Of a DNA stretch of 64,000 nt, positions 12,168-22,159 are shown one piece after another; the stretch's first letter is position 1; each line of letters begins with the position of its first letter. Position numbers and translations under genes: made by a program. This stretch comes from Daucus carota subsp. sativus (Eukaryota > Streptophyta > Magnoliopsida > Apiales > Apiaceae): NCBI RefSeq assembly GCF_001625215.2, contig NC_030382.2, positions 31,730,610 to 31,794,609 on the forward strand. The letters are read 5' to 3'. The notes below the pieces were generated by a model. The model did not search any database. It was given only the letters and a program-made list of their open reading frames with translations, and was not told the DNA's origin.

Positions 12168-13735
12168 TAATTAATGATTAATATATTGAAAATTAGTGAC
12201 GCTGGATAAAGGTGATTTTAAAAGTAGGTAAAATTGTTGTATTTGGATGATAAAAACTAGATATCACAGGGTGTGACTTGCCGAAATAGAAGAAACTCGA
12301 AACTCAACTTGCCTTAAATGACGTAACTATTGACGATATCATGCTGTTCAAAAACAAAGAACATCCCTGACAGCAATAGTATTAAAGGTATTTGAAGGCC
12401 TCTCATTTTCACAGTCCACAAATCCATGCAATTTATAAAACTCGAGAGTGCACTGCCATATTACCTCTGATATTTTAAAACAAATTTTTTTATAAGAAAA
12501 ATCTATAATGTTTAAACGTCATGCAAGTTAAAATAACTCAAGTAGACTCTACAGTCTATACTGTAAGAATTAGATCTGAGTGATCATACCTGGACTTAAA
12601 TTGATTACTACTACATGCACATAATAACCAGCGGCCAAGATCGCTTTTTAACCGCTGGGCGGGGACAGTGAACTCACTAAACTATTTTTTGGCACGCATT
12701 GCATGCACAATGGCAGTCATAGGCTATTTAAGGCATTCACATGAACCTGCTAGACGACTATAGTGCTATTCATTAAGCACGTGCCTTGTGAGGACAAAAA
12801 CATAACACATAAAAGTACAAATACAGTGTAAAAGATCCAGCCCTGGTCTCGTCTCTTTATATCAGTCTAGACGGTGCTGAATCTAATTTTGAAAAACTTG
12901 TTGAAAACAACAAAATAATTCTGATTGTGAGAAATAAAACAGGACTGCACAAAACAACATATGATAGAGTACTTGTGCACTGAACTTCCTAAACCTGAAG
13001 CCCCCATGCAGACACATGACCTACCATGTAATATAAAATGAAGTATATTTCAGTTTTACGGTACCAACCACATTGCACCTAAATAATTACTGCTTGAAAC
13101 CTTGATCATCTTTTTATTCGGTTAAATAGCTATATTATGTTGGTTGTTGCATGTACAATGACTGACTTCATGTATCATAGTAAGAGTTAAACATGAAATT
13201 TTTGGCAGGTAACTAAACTAGTACAAGTGATAAATCTCTGCCAGATGTCTATCCGCAGTAAGAATTCTGTAAAAAAATATTAAATTAATTCAGAAGCAAT
13301 TTCAATAAATGGTTGCAGAATTTTAATTTACAAAATTACAGGAAGATTAAATAGTCATCCATCGAAAACACCACAAGATATTTGAAGATTAAAATTCCTA
13401 CCCTTATCTAACAAAACATGTATGCGCATTTCAAATAAGTTATACATCTTCACTATATATCAATTGATGTAAATAATAATTTCAAGGAATCAACAATTAC
13501 AACTGTTAAAGAGTACTACATATCTCAAAATACTTTTTTGAAATGTGTATTAACAAAATAAAAAATAATGGCTAAAAGAAGACTAAAAAGTTCAACAAGA
13601 TATCTTACACTGCTGGTCTACATTATACCTTTCACGGAAGAAGCTTCCATTACGAAGATGGGTCACTATGAGGTATGAAGAATCTATAGAGACTCAAAGG
13701 TGTAACTCGGTGCATAATCAGGCATCCATCTAACA
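12168..13735. other. Intergenic, downstream of HAIKU1
   Basis: AT-rich sequence with no supported frame on either strand. The last 150 bases before 13736 are probably the 3' UTR of the minus-strand HAIKU1 gene. Confidence 0.4.
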
Positions 13736-14821
13736 CTACTGATCCCTCCATCTTGGGCTTGCAATTTGATCCCTCCATCTTGGGCTTGACATAGGGAAAA
13801 ATCCCGAAGGAGATAACGGGAACCCATAACCAGGAGAGGGGGGAGGATGCGGCCCAGGACCTAAAACCCCTAGCTGAGGAAATGGCGAGAACGAAAAATT
13901 TGGTGACAGTGGAGGAAATTGATATCCAGGAGAAAGCAATGGGTAAGGTGATCGTGGAGATAACATGTTCATGTAACCATTGGGCGAAGGCAATAGGAAT
14001 TGTGAAGTAGGAGATGGTAAAAGTGGAGGACCATTCATTCTAGGAGAAGGGAGGGGTGGAGGACCATTCATCCTATCTGATGGTAGGGGCGGAGGACCAT
14101 TTACCCTAGGTGATGGTAAAAGGGAAGGACCATTCATCCTGGGCGAAGGTAGAACAGGAGGGCCATTCATCCTTGGTGATGGCAAAGGAGGGGGACCAGA
14201 TGGATTAGGATGTAATCCGGATGAAGGCGGGTATGCTTGATTTTGACTTGGATATGGTGGCTGATTTTGTGGTTGCATATGGCTTTGTCTTGGACCGGAA
14301 TCTAGGATGGAATGTTGAAGATATCTCATGTACGCCGATATAGGAGACTCAGCTGTATTCGACCAAACTTGATCACCAGGTGGGTAAGGTGGTGGCATCA
14401 TCGATGGTGATGGGGGACCAAAATGACCTGGTGGTGGTCTAGAGAAGTTATTACTAAACGGAGGAGCAGCCCTAGGAGGAGGCAGGGCAGGTATAGGGGG
14501 TGGAGGTGGGCGCATAGGCATTTGGGGTCTGTTTACAGTTATAGCACCCAATGGAGGAGGCCTAATCTTCTGCAACCTCATACTTGCTGGCTTTGATGGG
14601 TTCTGAGCAGGTCTAGGAAGTGGATCATGGTGGGAAGGCGACCCAGTAAGCTGCTGAACAATGTTCCTAAAGTCATTTTTGTTAATATTGTACACTTGAG
14701 GCTGGGGTTGCTGCCGCGCTGTATTAGTAAAACTAGGTTGATGCAATGGAGACTTTCTGATATTTTTGCCTATCTTGTTAACACCCAAGTGATCATTATG
14801 CCTATTTCTCGAATCATCCAT
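13736..14821 (-). CDS. IKU1: HAIKU1 / VQ14, VQ-motif protein
   Basis: A single coding exon of 361 residues. The start MDDSRNRHNDHLGVNKIGKN, the VQ motif FRNIVQQLTG at residues 51-60, and the later SNTAESPISAYMRYLQ, SPTSQFLLPSPNGY and SPRSPYPLLSPG all match Arabidopsis HAIKU1 closely. HAIKU1 is nuclear and acts with the WRKY factor MINISEED3 in endosperm growth and seed size. The middle is proline-rich, with six tandem variants of PRMNGPPLLPS. The C-terminus carries a doubled SPRWRDQ, where the family usually has one. An upstream in-frame ATG at 14896 would add 25 hydrophobic residues unlike the family, so I prefer 14821. The degenerate 4.2-kb Helitron begins about 870 bases upstream. Confidence 0.95.
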   Translation of the reverse strand: MDDSRNRHNDHLGVNKIGKNIRKSPLHQPSFTNTARQQPQPQVYNINKNDFRNIVQQLTGSPSHHDPLPRPAQNPSKPASMRLQKIRPPPLGAITVNRPQMPMRPPPPPIPALPPPRAAPPFSNNFSRPPPGHFGPPSPSMMPPPYPPGDQVWSNTAESPISAYMRYLQHSILDSGPRQSHMQPQNQPPYPSQNQAYPPSSGLHPNPSGPPPLPSPRMNGPPVLPSPRMNGPSLLPSPRVNGPPPLPSDRMNGPPPLPSPRMNGPPLLPSPTSQFLLPSPNGYMNMLSPRSPYPLLSPGYQFPPLSPNFSFSPFPQLGVLGPGPHPPPSPGYGFPLSPSGFFPMSSPRWRDQIASPRWRDQ

Positions 14822-15469
14822 ACTTATGAGCTCGATAATAAAACTTGATCCAAATATCCAATACACGAAAACCCCAGAAAGATTAAACCATTTCAAAGCA
14901 CATTAAAGTAACCAAGAACATCAATTTGGGGCTCAAACAATTCTACTAACTTCCAAGATATAAACAACTAAATTCCTAAAATTTCAAAATTAAAGCATCA
15001 GAAATCATACCCTTTTCTTGGAAATCCAATATGAAACAGCACAATTCACACCCATTTCTCGAAACTTGAAATTGAACAACTAAAACCCATTTCAAGAAAA
15101 ACCCTAGATCGAATCAGCTTCACCAACACAAAAAACCCATCTCACAAATTCACCTCAGGCAATAAAGAAGCCAAAATTTCAGCTAAAGATTGAATCTTTG
15201 ATCAATTTTCAACCCAAAATATTGCAAGAATTTTCACTTGAAAAGGGTAAAGGCAAAGTCTTTAGGCAAAGTCTAAAGTAGGGGAAAGAAGTAAAAGAGG
15301 GGATGATAATTACTCTATTAAAAGTTGGGAAAGGGAAAACACAAGGGAAAAGAGAGAGAAGGGGGTTGAAAACAAGCTAACGTGAATCAGCGGCTAATGT
15401 TCGGGGTTGGTCAATGGGAAAATAAAAACAGAGTATTGGCTAAATCGGAGCGGTGTAATATAAAATTTA
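14822..15469 (-). promoter_or_regulatory. 5' leader and promoter region of HAIKU1
   Basis: On the minus strand this stretch is the likely 5' UTR (to about 15370) and core promoter of HAIKU1. A purine-rich zone at 15240-15370 on the + strand corresponds to a CT-rich leader on the gene strand, common near plant transcription starts. No TATA box is clear. Confidence 0.35.
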
Positions 15470-15687
15470 TTGAGCTCATGACGAATTCTATTTTGATGGT
15501 ATTAATTATATTTGTTTTTGTCAGAAATTGAGTATATTTTAAAAATATTATTATTAATAGTATTTTAGATTATTATGAATAGAATACATCAATTTAGTAT
15601 AATAGTGTGTATTTTTTTCCCAAATTTCTTACGGATACGAAGAGTTTCGACAAATATAGTCTAACATCACGAGGTTGACTATATTAA
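15470..15687. mobile_element. Left part of a Harbinger-like MITE split by the Helitron
   Basis: It aligns along its length with the MITE at 31549-31942, through shared words such as GATGGTATT, TAAAAATA, GACAAATATAGTC and GAGGTTG. The match stops near 15688 and resumes at 19893. The left terminus is worn (about 15464-15475). Confidence 0.7.
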
Positions 15688-16269
15688 TTATGCTTTTTTA
15701 CCCGCTACGCATGGTTATATTATTAATATTTGTTTATATTTAAATTATATATATATATATTTTATATATTTATTTTATTTTATAATTTGAATAGATGAAA
15801 TAAAAAGAATAATTAATATAAATTATAACGAATGCTCTGTATTTTGTTGCCCAATTTTTTTGTTTATTTATTATAATGATATCAATAACTTATTCAAAAA
15901 ATTATTGTAACAAAATTATAATAGAAATGACATAATCAAAAATTTTGAAATTTAAATATAGCAATTTTAGACATTCATGTATTATTGGAGGGAAGTCATT
16001 TTTACTAAATTAAAGTCATCATTTCTTGACTGAACATATAAATCAAATATTATCATATACTAATTATATTTAAAGGCTTCTCAGCAGGACCATGTCTAGA
16101 TTTTATATAGATTATCTTTTTTTAGTTAAGGTCAGATATGATATACAAATGCACAATCCAAATTCAAAAACCATCCATGCTAGTCTAAATAAGCATCCAT
16201 GCTAGTCTAAATTGTCAGTACAAAAACCTCATAAAATTTGAGCAGAAACTTCTTTGCAACATCATCAGA

Positions 16270-17090
16270 TTCTCATCTAAAACTACATGTTGCATGAGTC
16301 ATCATCTTCGTCTTTGGAGAAACTGGATAAATCTTGTTCTAGAACTCAAGAAAAGTCAACAGGCTCGAATATAGATATATGGTTCGCATCAGCAAAACGT
16401 GGACTCTCTGCATCGAAAACATCACACTTGGCTAACTTGTATCCTCCCTACTTTATTGTTATCACATTTGCACTGATCACATTCTGAGAATCTGGACTTG
16501 ATTATGGCATTTTTGCTGGTTCTGGATCAACTGAACTTTATATTTCGCAGCTCAAACTCAAGCCTCTTCTTAAATGCTTTTTCTTTGAGTGATTTAACTT
16601 GGTGGATACAAAAAATTAAACTTCTAACTAAAACCAATAATTGAACTTGATTATGAAAACTATTTACCAATTTGGACAACTGAACTGTCTGAACATTTAT
16701 AATTCTATATAAATATATCATACTTGCATATAATGAAATTATGTTACTCAACTCTTTAAGACTAATAATTACTCGAGCCTCTATTTCTCGTTATCTTTAG
16801 AAAGGCTGTCATAATCCACTTCTAGCTTATCATAGCTTTCTTTCAAGATATCATAATCCTTTTCAAGTTGTTTAGTTTTTAAACTGGACTCGTCGGTTTT
16901 GAAACCATATGACAACTTGCCTAGACCGCAAACCAAGATCCTTTGCGAGTTGATATTCTCTCTCAGGTTCAAGTTTGTTCTCTACCTCAAATATTTTCTG
17001 AAGAAACTTAACCTGATCAACTGTAATTCATCTTTTCTTTTCAGGCTGATGAAAGCCAGAATCATAATCCAACTATATGCAAATTCACTG
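16270..17090 (-). pseudogene. HD-Zip class I transcription factor fragment
   Basis: The minus strand reads through homeodomain helix 3 ([16 protein letters not shown]), then in another frame the leucine zipper ([20 protein letters not shown]), as in ATHB5/6/16-type proteins. Upstream lies a homeodomain start resembling [13 protein letters not shown], with a stop codon at the second R of the usual KKRR. A frameshift separates WFQNRR from KTKQLE. A C-terminal piece near 16300-16390 resembles the acidic FEP.DFS...DLSSFSKDEDDD tail of the class. An intron-like gap lies between the zipper and the tail. It was captured as genomic DNA and cannot encode a full factor. Leucine-zipper residues are still recognisable, so decay is moderate. 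Confidence 0.88.
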
Positions 17091-17228
17091 GAAAAATTTC
17101 ATTTAGATCTTTTAGTAATTGTTATTTCATTTATATCTTTTATGAACGTAAACTGATTCTACGCTTAGATGTGCTGTAGCTCAAAACTTTAGAGTGCAAT
17201 AGTAACTTGACCGATCATTAATTCTTAC

Positions 17229-17998
17229 CATTCAACATGAAAGTCCCTTGCTCTCTGAGTTGCATAATTATCAGCCTTTGATTTTGTAAGACGTACATAT
17301 CATACAAAATCCAAGAGAATTCCAATCCTCCTCTTCTGTATGTTCTGGAACATATTTTTTGAATGTCATCCAGTTCTTCACTCTATCTCCAAATGTCTTG
17401 AAACAGAAGTCCTCATAATCAGCAAAATCTTTCCTGTACAGATTACATTAAGATTTATAAGCATAGTATACAATTTTGTTGTAGAAAAAATTGTGTTACT
17501 GTAGGAAATATGCTATAGAATTACTAATTTCTTTCCCTTTATACTTACACTAATTCGTGGCCTAACCATCCATTGTACTTCTCTTGAAGTGCTTGAGGTA
17601 GATGGTAGTGATTAAGATTAGCATATGGTGTTATGCCTGCAAAATAAAATGATAAATTGTGATTGATTATGAAGGATTACAATTTATTTGTCAACTGCAA
17701 AACTCTCAATCATTTTAAGCAAACCAATAAATTGTCTATGAATTAACTAACTTCTTTTAAGCATGTAATAGATTGGCATGTTATAGTACGCAACTCCCTT
17801 TCAATTCATTTTCTCAGTTCCATCTAAATTGAAAGTACAAACAATGAGAAACGTATGCATTTACTACTCTTTATACAGAATGCATTGAATGTTCTTGAAG
17901 TTGATTATTAGAATATTACTTGGAAAAATCCTGGACCATGAGATGGAAAATCTGTAGGCATCGAAGTTCAGCTTCTTCGTTAGATCAATATCTTCATG
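17229..17998 (-). pseudogene. GH1 beta-glucosidase fragment, four exon pieces
   Basis: Four exon-like pieces keep GT-AG borders and the order of a plant GH1 gene on the minus strand: about 17998-17920 (LNFDAYRFSISWSRIFP), 17823-17752 (KGVAYYN...YYMLKR), 17636-17549 (ITPYANLNHYHLPQALQEKY) and 17433-17229 ([20 protein letters not shown], then after a deletion and shift [16 protein letters not shown]). The NEP motif with the acid/base Glu, expected after KNWMTF, is deleted, and stop codons are present. The closest type is the BGLU44-like group; this is judged from memory of family sequences. The rest of the barrel, including the nucleophile, is absent. Confidence 0.9.
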
Positions 17999-18284
17999 TA
18001 TAAACAAAGATGCATACACAAACCAACAATATGAAATCCTACGAACCCTTAAACATCAGTCATGTAGCTAGCTACTTACATGGTACCTTAGCTGAGCCAG
18101 TATCGTTATCAAGAAAGCTAGCATCCGTTCACACAAAAGAAGGAATGAATTATAATTTAGAAAAACTCTTGCAGTATATTACATATTAACACATTATAGA
18201 CTTTTGATTAGCAAAAAAAGAACATAATAAATTTTTAGTTGAGTCAAAAACAAACTATGAGGTTTTGGAGCTGTGCTAGTGTAA

Positions 18285-18375
18285 AGCCACCTTCCATTTC
18301 TGTCCTGGACTTCGCCATTAACAGTATAATCCCTGTTTGCAGCTTCTACATATTTGAGGATACGCATGTAGAAAT
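18285..18375 (-). pseudogene. Unidentified coding-like fragment
   Basis: The minus strand keeps an open, protein-like stretch (EAANRDYTVNGEVQDRNG followed by RWLYTSTAPKP) between the GH1 and OLA1 fragments. I cannot name its source. It may belong to a fourth captured gene, or be an exon of the gene that supplied the OLA1 piece, although it does not resemble OLA1. Confidence 0.4.
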
Positions 18376-18435
18376 TTATGATATTAGATTCATGTAGTGT
18401 CCTAAACTAATAATGCAGAAAAGAAGATATGAATC

Positions 18436-18522
18436 TTACGTAAGATATGAAAAATGCCATCAACTGTATGAATGTGAGACATGTTATTGTTTCCAAGTCC
18501 TTGACCTTCATGAGCGCTTTTA
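18436..18522 (-). pseudogene. Obg-like ATPase (OLA1/YchF) fragment
   Basis: A single exon-sized piece reads SAHEGQGLGNNNMSHIHTVD and then GIFHILR. This matches the stretch after the G3 motif of plant OLA1 (family form GAHEGQGLGN.FLSHIRAVDGIFHVLR). Only about 29 residues remain, so it has no activity. It lies in the same orientation as the other captured fragments. Confidence 0.85.
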
Positions 18523-19687
18523 GAAATTGAAATTTATTATAAACTGTAATACCAGGAATCAAGAAAGAAATCAAGTAAATAGAAATTTATTAAAAACAGA
18601 AACCACGAAAGAAATCAAGCAAATAAATTACACAGAATATATGCTTCTACACAGAGTCCTCTCTTATACGCTTATTAAAAATAGGAGTCAATGTATTACA
18701 AAAATGAATAAATTATCATGTCTACACACTCACAAACATCCTCTCTCTTTTTAAACACATCACCATAGTTTCAAGTTGTAAAGTGAATCAATTCATTATA
18801 AGAAGCATCACAAAATTAATAATTAAATTAAATGAATGAAATTAATAGATGTAATAATCTGGAACAAACTCGTGGCTTGTTATGTGGTCAGAATTAACAT
18901 AGCCAAATTGAAACTCATCTTTGCATAATAACAAATATAGGCAGATGTATTGAAAATAAAGATAGGTCACAGAAAAGTACCCAACTGTCGAGGCGTGGAT
19001 TTGAGAGTACTCCGTTCCAACTGTGGAGCCGGCGACTTAAGATTACTCATTTCCAGAGAATCCATCCATTAGACTTCAAACCATTACAGCTGAGAAACGT
19101 AAGAAATGAAGAACTGATATAATCGATTAAGACATATGAAAATATATATACAACACTTGTAACTTGTAATATTTGACCATAATAGATATGCAACAATTGC
19201 AAGAAGATAAATCAATATATGCATACACACTCAAATTAACCAAAAAAATCATTAAAATAGCAGGCACAATTCAGAGAAAATCTAGAAAAAATTAGAAGTA
19301 CCAAATTCATTGATGCATTATATCAGACAGTTGGTGGTATAAAGAAACAAAAGCAAGAAAGAGAAAGATAATGAAATCAAGAACTAACCAAAAATTCGGA
19401 GAGATGGCGGAGGTTACATATCAATATCCGAAAGATCTTCAAATAGTTAATCACTACACCTGAGACAAATTAAACAACCAAAATTAGTAGGGTGGTTGAA
19501 TAACTAAATCCGCCGCATCTTTACCCAGCTTCAATTTCTCTCCATCTGGGTGCAAGCAATTGGAGAAGCAGCAAAAAGATTTTGTAAACTAATCCATTGA
19601 TTACTAATTTGAAATCGGATTAGAGATGGTACTGAAATTGCAAGAATGTTTTAATCGGCCGACACGTCTTTGAATTTAATGATGGAT
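18523..19687 (-). other. Helitron interior, possible captured leader and first exon
   Basis: At 18970-19062 the minus strand has an ATG followed by an open stretch (MDSLEMSNLKSPAPQLERST). Further upstream, 19395-19560 looks like a 5' leader with an intron (AG acceptor TCTCAG on the minus strand near 19460). I do not recognise the protein. It may be the captured start of another gene; no similarity search could be run. Confidence 0.3.
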
Positions 19688-19892
19688 GAGCTCTGTACTT
19701 GGTAAAGTAGATGGAGACAGAGGATTTTCTTTTGTAAGTATGTAGTTCAGCTTCAGCACGTGTGTAAGGAGGAGACAGCTGTAACAGTATGAGGCAGTGG
19801 CATATCCTTGTAAATACGCAGTTTTTTAGAAAGCTTTTTCGTAATCAGGCACTGTATTAGCCTTCAGGCTTTATAATATAAATAGAAATAGA

Positions 19893-20010
19893 TAGAAAAG
19901 GAAATATAGTATTCAAATTTGACTTTTTTACATAATTTTTATAATTTTTTTATATATTGTATGTTTTAAAAAAATTTAGTTAAGAGTTGTACATGGTTGG
20001 AGATATACTC
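19893..20010. mobile_element. Right part of the split Harbinger-like MITE
   Basis: It begins TAGAAAAGGAAATATAGT, matching the MITE interior, and ends TTTAGTTAAGAG...ATGGTTGGAGATATACTC, matching TTTAGCCAAGG...ATGGTTGGAGATGCTC at 31942. With 15470-15687 it forms one element of about 335 bases. Confidence 0.72.
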
Positions 20011-20109
20011 TGATTTGACACAAACACATGTAATCGACATATATTAAGGGCCCGAACCTAACTTAAAAGAAGTGTTTTTTAGTGAGAAGTCATTTAAAAG
20101 TAAAACTTA

Positions 20110-20573
20110 CGGGGGTGTATTCGATTGAGATTTTAATGGATTGTTTTTAGTCTATGAATTTTAATGGATTGTATGTGATTTTGATTTTGTGCGGATTTTT
20201 GATAAAACGTCGCAGAGTTGATAGGATTTGAGCACAATGCTTCAAAATCCCATTGATTTTGCTGGGATTTCAAAAAACTTAAAATACACTGAAGAATGCC
20301 ACAAAATCCATCATTTTATGAAATGCAAAAAAATCCATCAGCATTTGAATACCATCAGATTTTAATGGATTTTAAACAATCCCAATTGAATACCATTAGA
20401 TTTTAAAGCATAATTTAAAATTCCAATTGAATACCACTAGATTTTGTAGCATAATTTAAAATCCCAATTGAATACCTCAAGATTTAAATGGATTTCAAAC
20501 AATCCCAATCGAATACCCTCGGATTTCATGAATGCAAAAAAAATGCTTTAAAATCTCAATCAATACACCCCTC
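20110..20573. mobile_element. Harbinger-like MITE, copy 3 (464 bp)
   Basis: The best-kept copy of the GGGTGTATT family. Terminal inverted repeats run from GGGGTGTATTCGATTGAGAT at the left to ATCTCAATCAATACACCCC at the right. A TTA duplication lies at 20107-20109 and 20574-20576. The interior matches 7080-7470 almost word for word. No transposase frame is present. Confidence 0.88.
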
Positions 20574-20639
20574 TTAATTTCAAATTTATGTGTGTATAGA
20601 TTTTTTGATATTTACAACTTATCAGGTAAATATTTTTTA

Positions 20640-21025
20640 ATGTAATGATGCATGATAATAAAATATCTTTCAAAGTGGTTTAGTAAAAAGAAAAATTCAA
20701 TTTCAACTTCATCTGTAGAAGCCGAATACAATGTTACTGGAAGTTATGCATAAATTTTGTGAATGAAAAATCAACTTATTGATTATGGTTTAAAGGTAAA
20801 TTAAATTCTCATTTTCTGTGACAATGCTAGTGCAATTGCTATTGCAAAGAATCTAGTTCAACCATCAAAGGCCAATTTCATAAACATCAAATATCATGCC
20901 ATTAGGGATATGTTATGAATGGAATTAGAATTGCATTTTGTTTCCAATGAAAAATAGTTAGCAGACATTTTCACCAAACCACTTGATGAATCTACATTCT
21001 CAAGATTAGTAGTGAACTAGGTATG
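20640..21025 (+). mobile_element. Ty1/copia fossil, RNase H end
   Basis: A short relic of the 3' end of a copia-type polyprotein (RNase H region), recognised from the conserved order of its motifs. It is broken. No LTR pair could be assigned to it. Confidence 0.75.
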
Positions 21026-21844
21026 CTTATTTCTCTTAATTATTTCAATGTTTTGTTAATTTCTTTTGCAGCCACTGAAGTGTGAAGAATTTTTTCTAAG
21101 ATTTGATTCTGAAATTCGAGTTGAATTTATCGATTGCTAATGACTAGTCGTTGATAGTCTTCACTTATCAATGGATAATAATATTATCAACGAATACTCC
21201 TATAATTCAGAATCTAGCTTCTTGTTCATGGATGTATATGAATCTCAACTGTTGATGTCCACTAAATTATGTGTTGATGTATGCATACAGTCATGTTTAT
21301 ATCAGTTGATAATTTTTGACATTGTTAGCATTAACTTTTTATCTGAACGATTATAATCCTTACATATAAATGGTAATTATTTTGAGTAAGTATAAAAACT
21401 TCAATTTTTTATTGCGGTGAACATGATTTTCACATAGGTATGATAATATGTATCCAATTTATAACGGATGAATATAATCCCAGACATGGAATTACGAATG
21501 AGAGATACTGGTCAGATAATATATAGCCAATCGGTGACATGTATGATTAAAGTTTGCTATATATATAAGGAGTAGCTTATTTTTCGAAGAAAATATAATA
21601 ATGACCGATAAACAATTACATCAACTACAATTTACTTTCTTCACAAACAAATCGGGATATTGAAAATTCTTAACACCTTAACAAAACTGCATGCATGCAC
21701 CGGATCAAATATGATCTCCCCATGCATGCGAGTTTTGAGTAGGTTAACATTTAGAATCTTCAACCGCATGCAATCATAAATCATTTTCTTTTTCTTTAAA
21801 TTATATATAACCTAATCATAATCGTGACAAAACCAAGCAAGAAG
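21026..21844. other. Intergenic, promoter side of the 104-residue gene
   Basis: AT-rich. A TATATATAAG at about 21559-21568 could be a TATA box for the following gene, which would give a leader of about 250 bases. CATGCATGCACC and CATGCATGCGAG (21690 and 21722 areas) contain RY-type CATGCATG words, known as targets of seed B3 factors. Function here is inference. Confidence 0.35.
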
Positions 21845-22159
21845 ATGAATTGCTTAGCATGTCAAAGTGTCGCTAGGACGAACTCCGAAAACGAAGGAGA
21901 TCTAATTGATATAACAATTGGTTTAAGAATTATTCTGGAAAAAGACGAAATTTCAGCGAAAATGGAATATCCTAAGCCTAAGTATGGAAAGATGAGGTGT
22001 GCTTCGAGCATTAATGTCCCACCTGACAAAAATATTCATCGAAGGTGTCATTCCACCGTTGCCGGATCAGTGGAAGGTCAACCAAAGTTGGTGAGAAGCT
22101 GTGGTATGAGAAGGGATTGGAGCTTTGAGGACCTGCGACGCCATACACTCAAAGCTTAA
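21845..22159 (+). CDS. Small plant protein of unknown function, 104 residues
   Basis: An intronless frame from ATG at 21845 (MNCLACQSVARTNSENEG) to a TAA stop at 22157-22159. The end, KLVRSCGMRRDWSFEDLRRH, resembles small uncharacterised plant proteins that I recall ending in a similar RRDWSFEDL motif. That resemblance is from memory and has not been checked. A HRRCHSTVAG segment sits before it. There is no signal peptide or membrane span; the protein is basic overall. The strength of the C-terminal motif argues for a real gene despite its size. Confidence 0.65.
   Translation: MNCLACQSVARTNSENEGDLIDITIGLRIILEKDEISAKMEYPKPKYGKMRCASSINVPPDKNIHRRCHSTVAGSVEGQPKLVRSCGMRRDWSFEDLRRHTLKA

Larger units (their letters stand above)
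15688..19892 (-). mobile_element. Helitron-like element, about 4.2 kb, carrying captured gene fragments
   Basis: Read on the minus strand, the 5' end is TCTATTTCTATTTATATTAT followed by AAAGCCTGAAGGC, with A just before TC. At the other end an imperfect GC-rich hairpin (CCATGCGTAGCGGG, 15701-15714) lies about 12 bases from a terminus reading ATAA, one base away from the canonical CTAA, followed by T. The same MITE is interrupted exactly here, its halves lying at 15470-15687 and 19893-20010; joining A15687 to T19893 restores MITE continuity with no duplication, as Helitrons leave none. Inside are pieces of HD-Zip I, GH1 and OLA1 genes, all on the element's own strand. No Rep/helicase frame is present, so it is non-autonomous. 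The 3' terminus is degenerate, which keeps confidence below certain. Confidence 0.72.

Noticed and set aside
13980-14240. Glycine-rich frame on the + strand
   Set aside because: It is antisense to the proline-rich repeats of HAIKU1.
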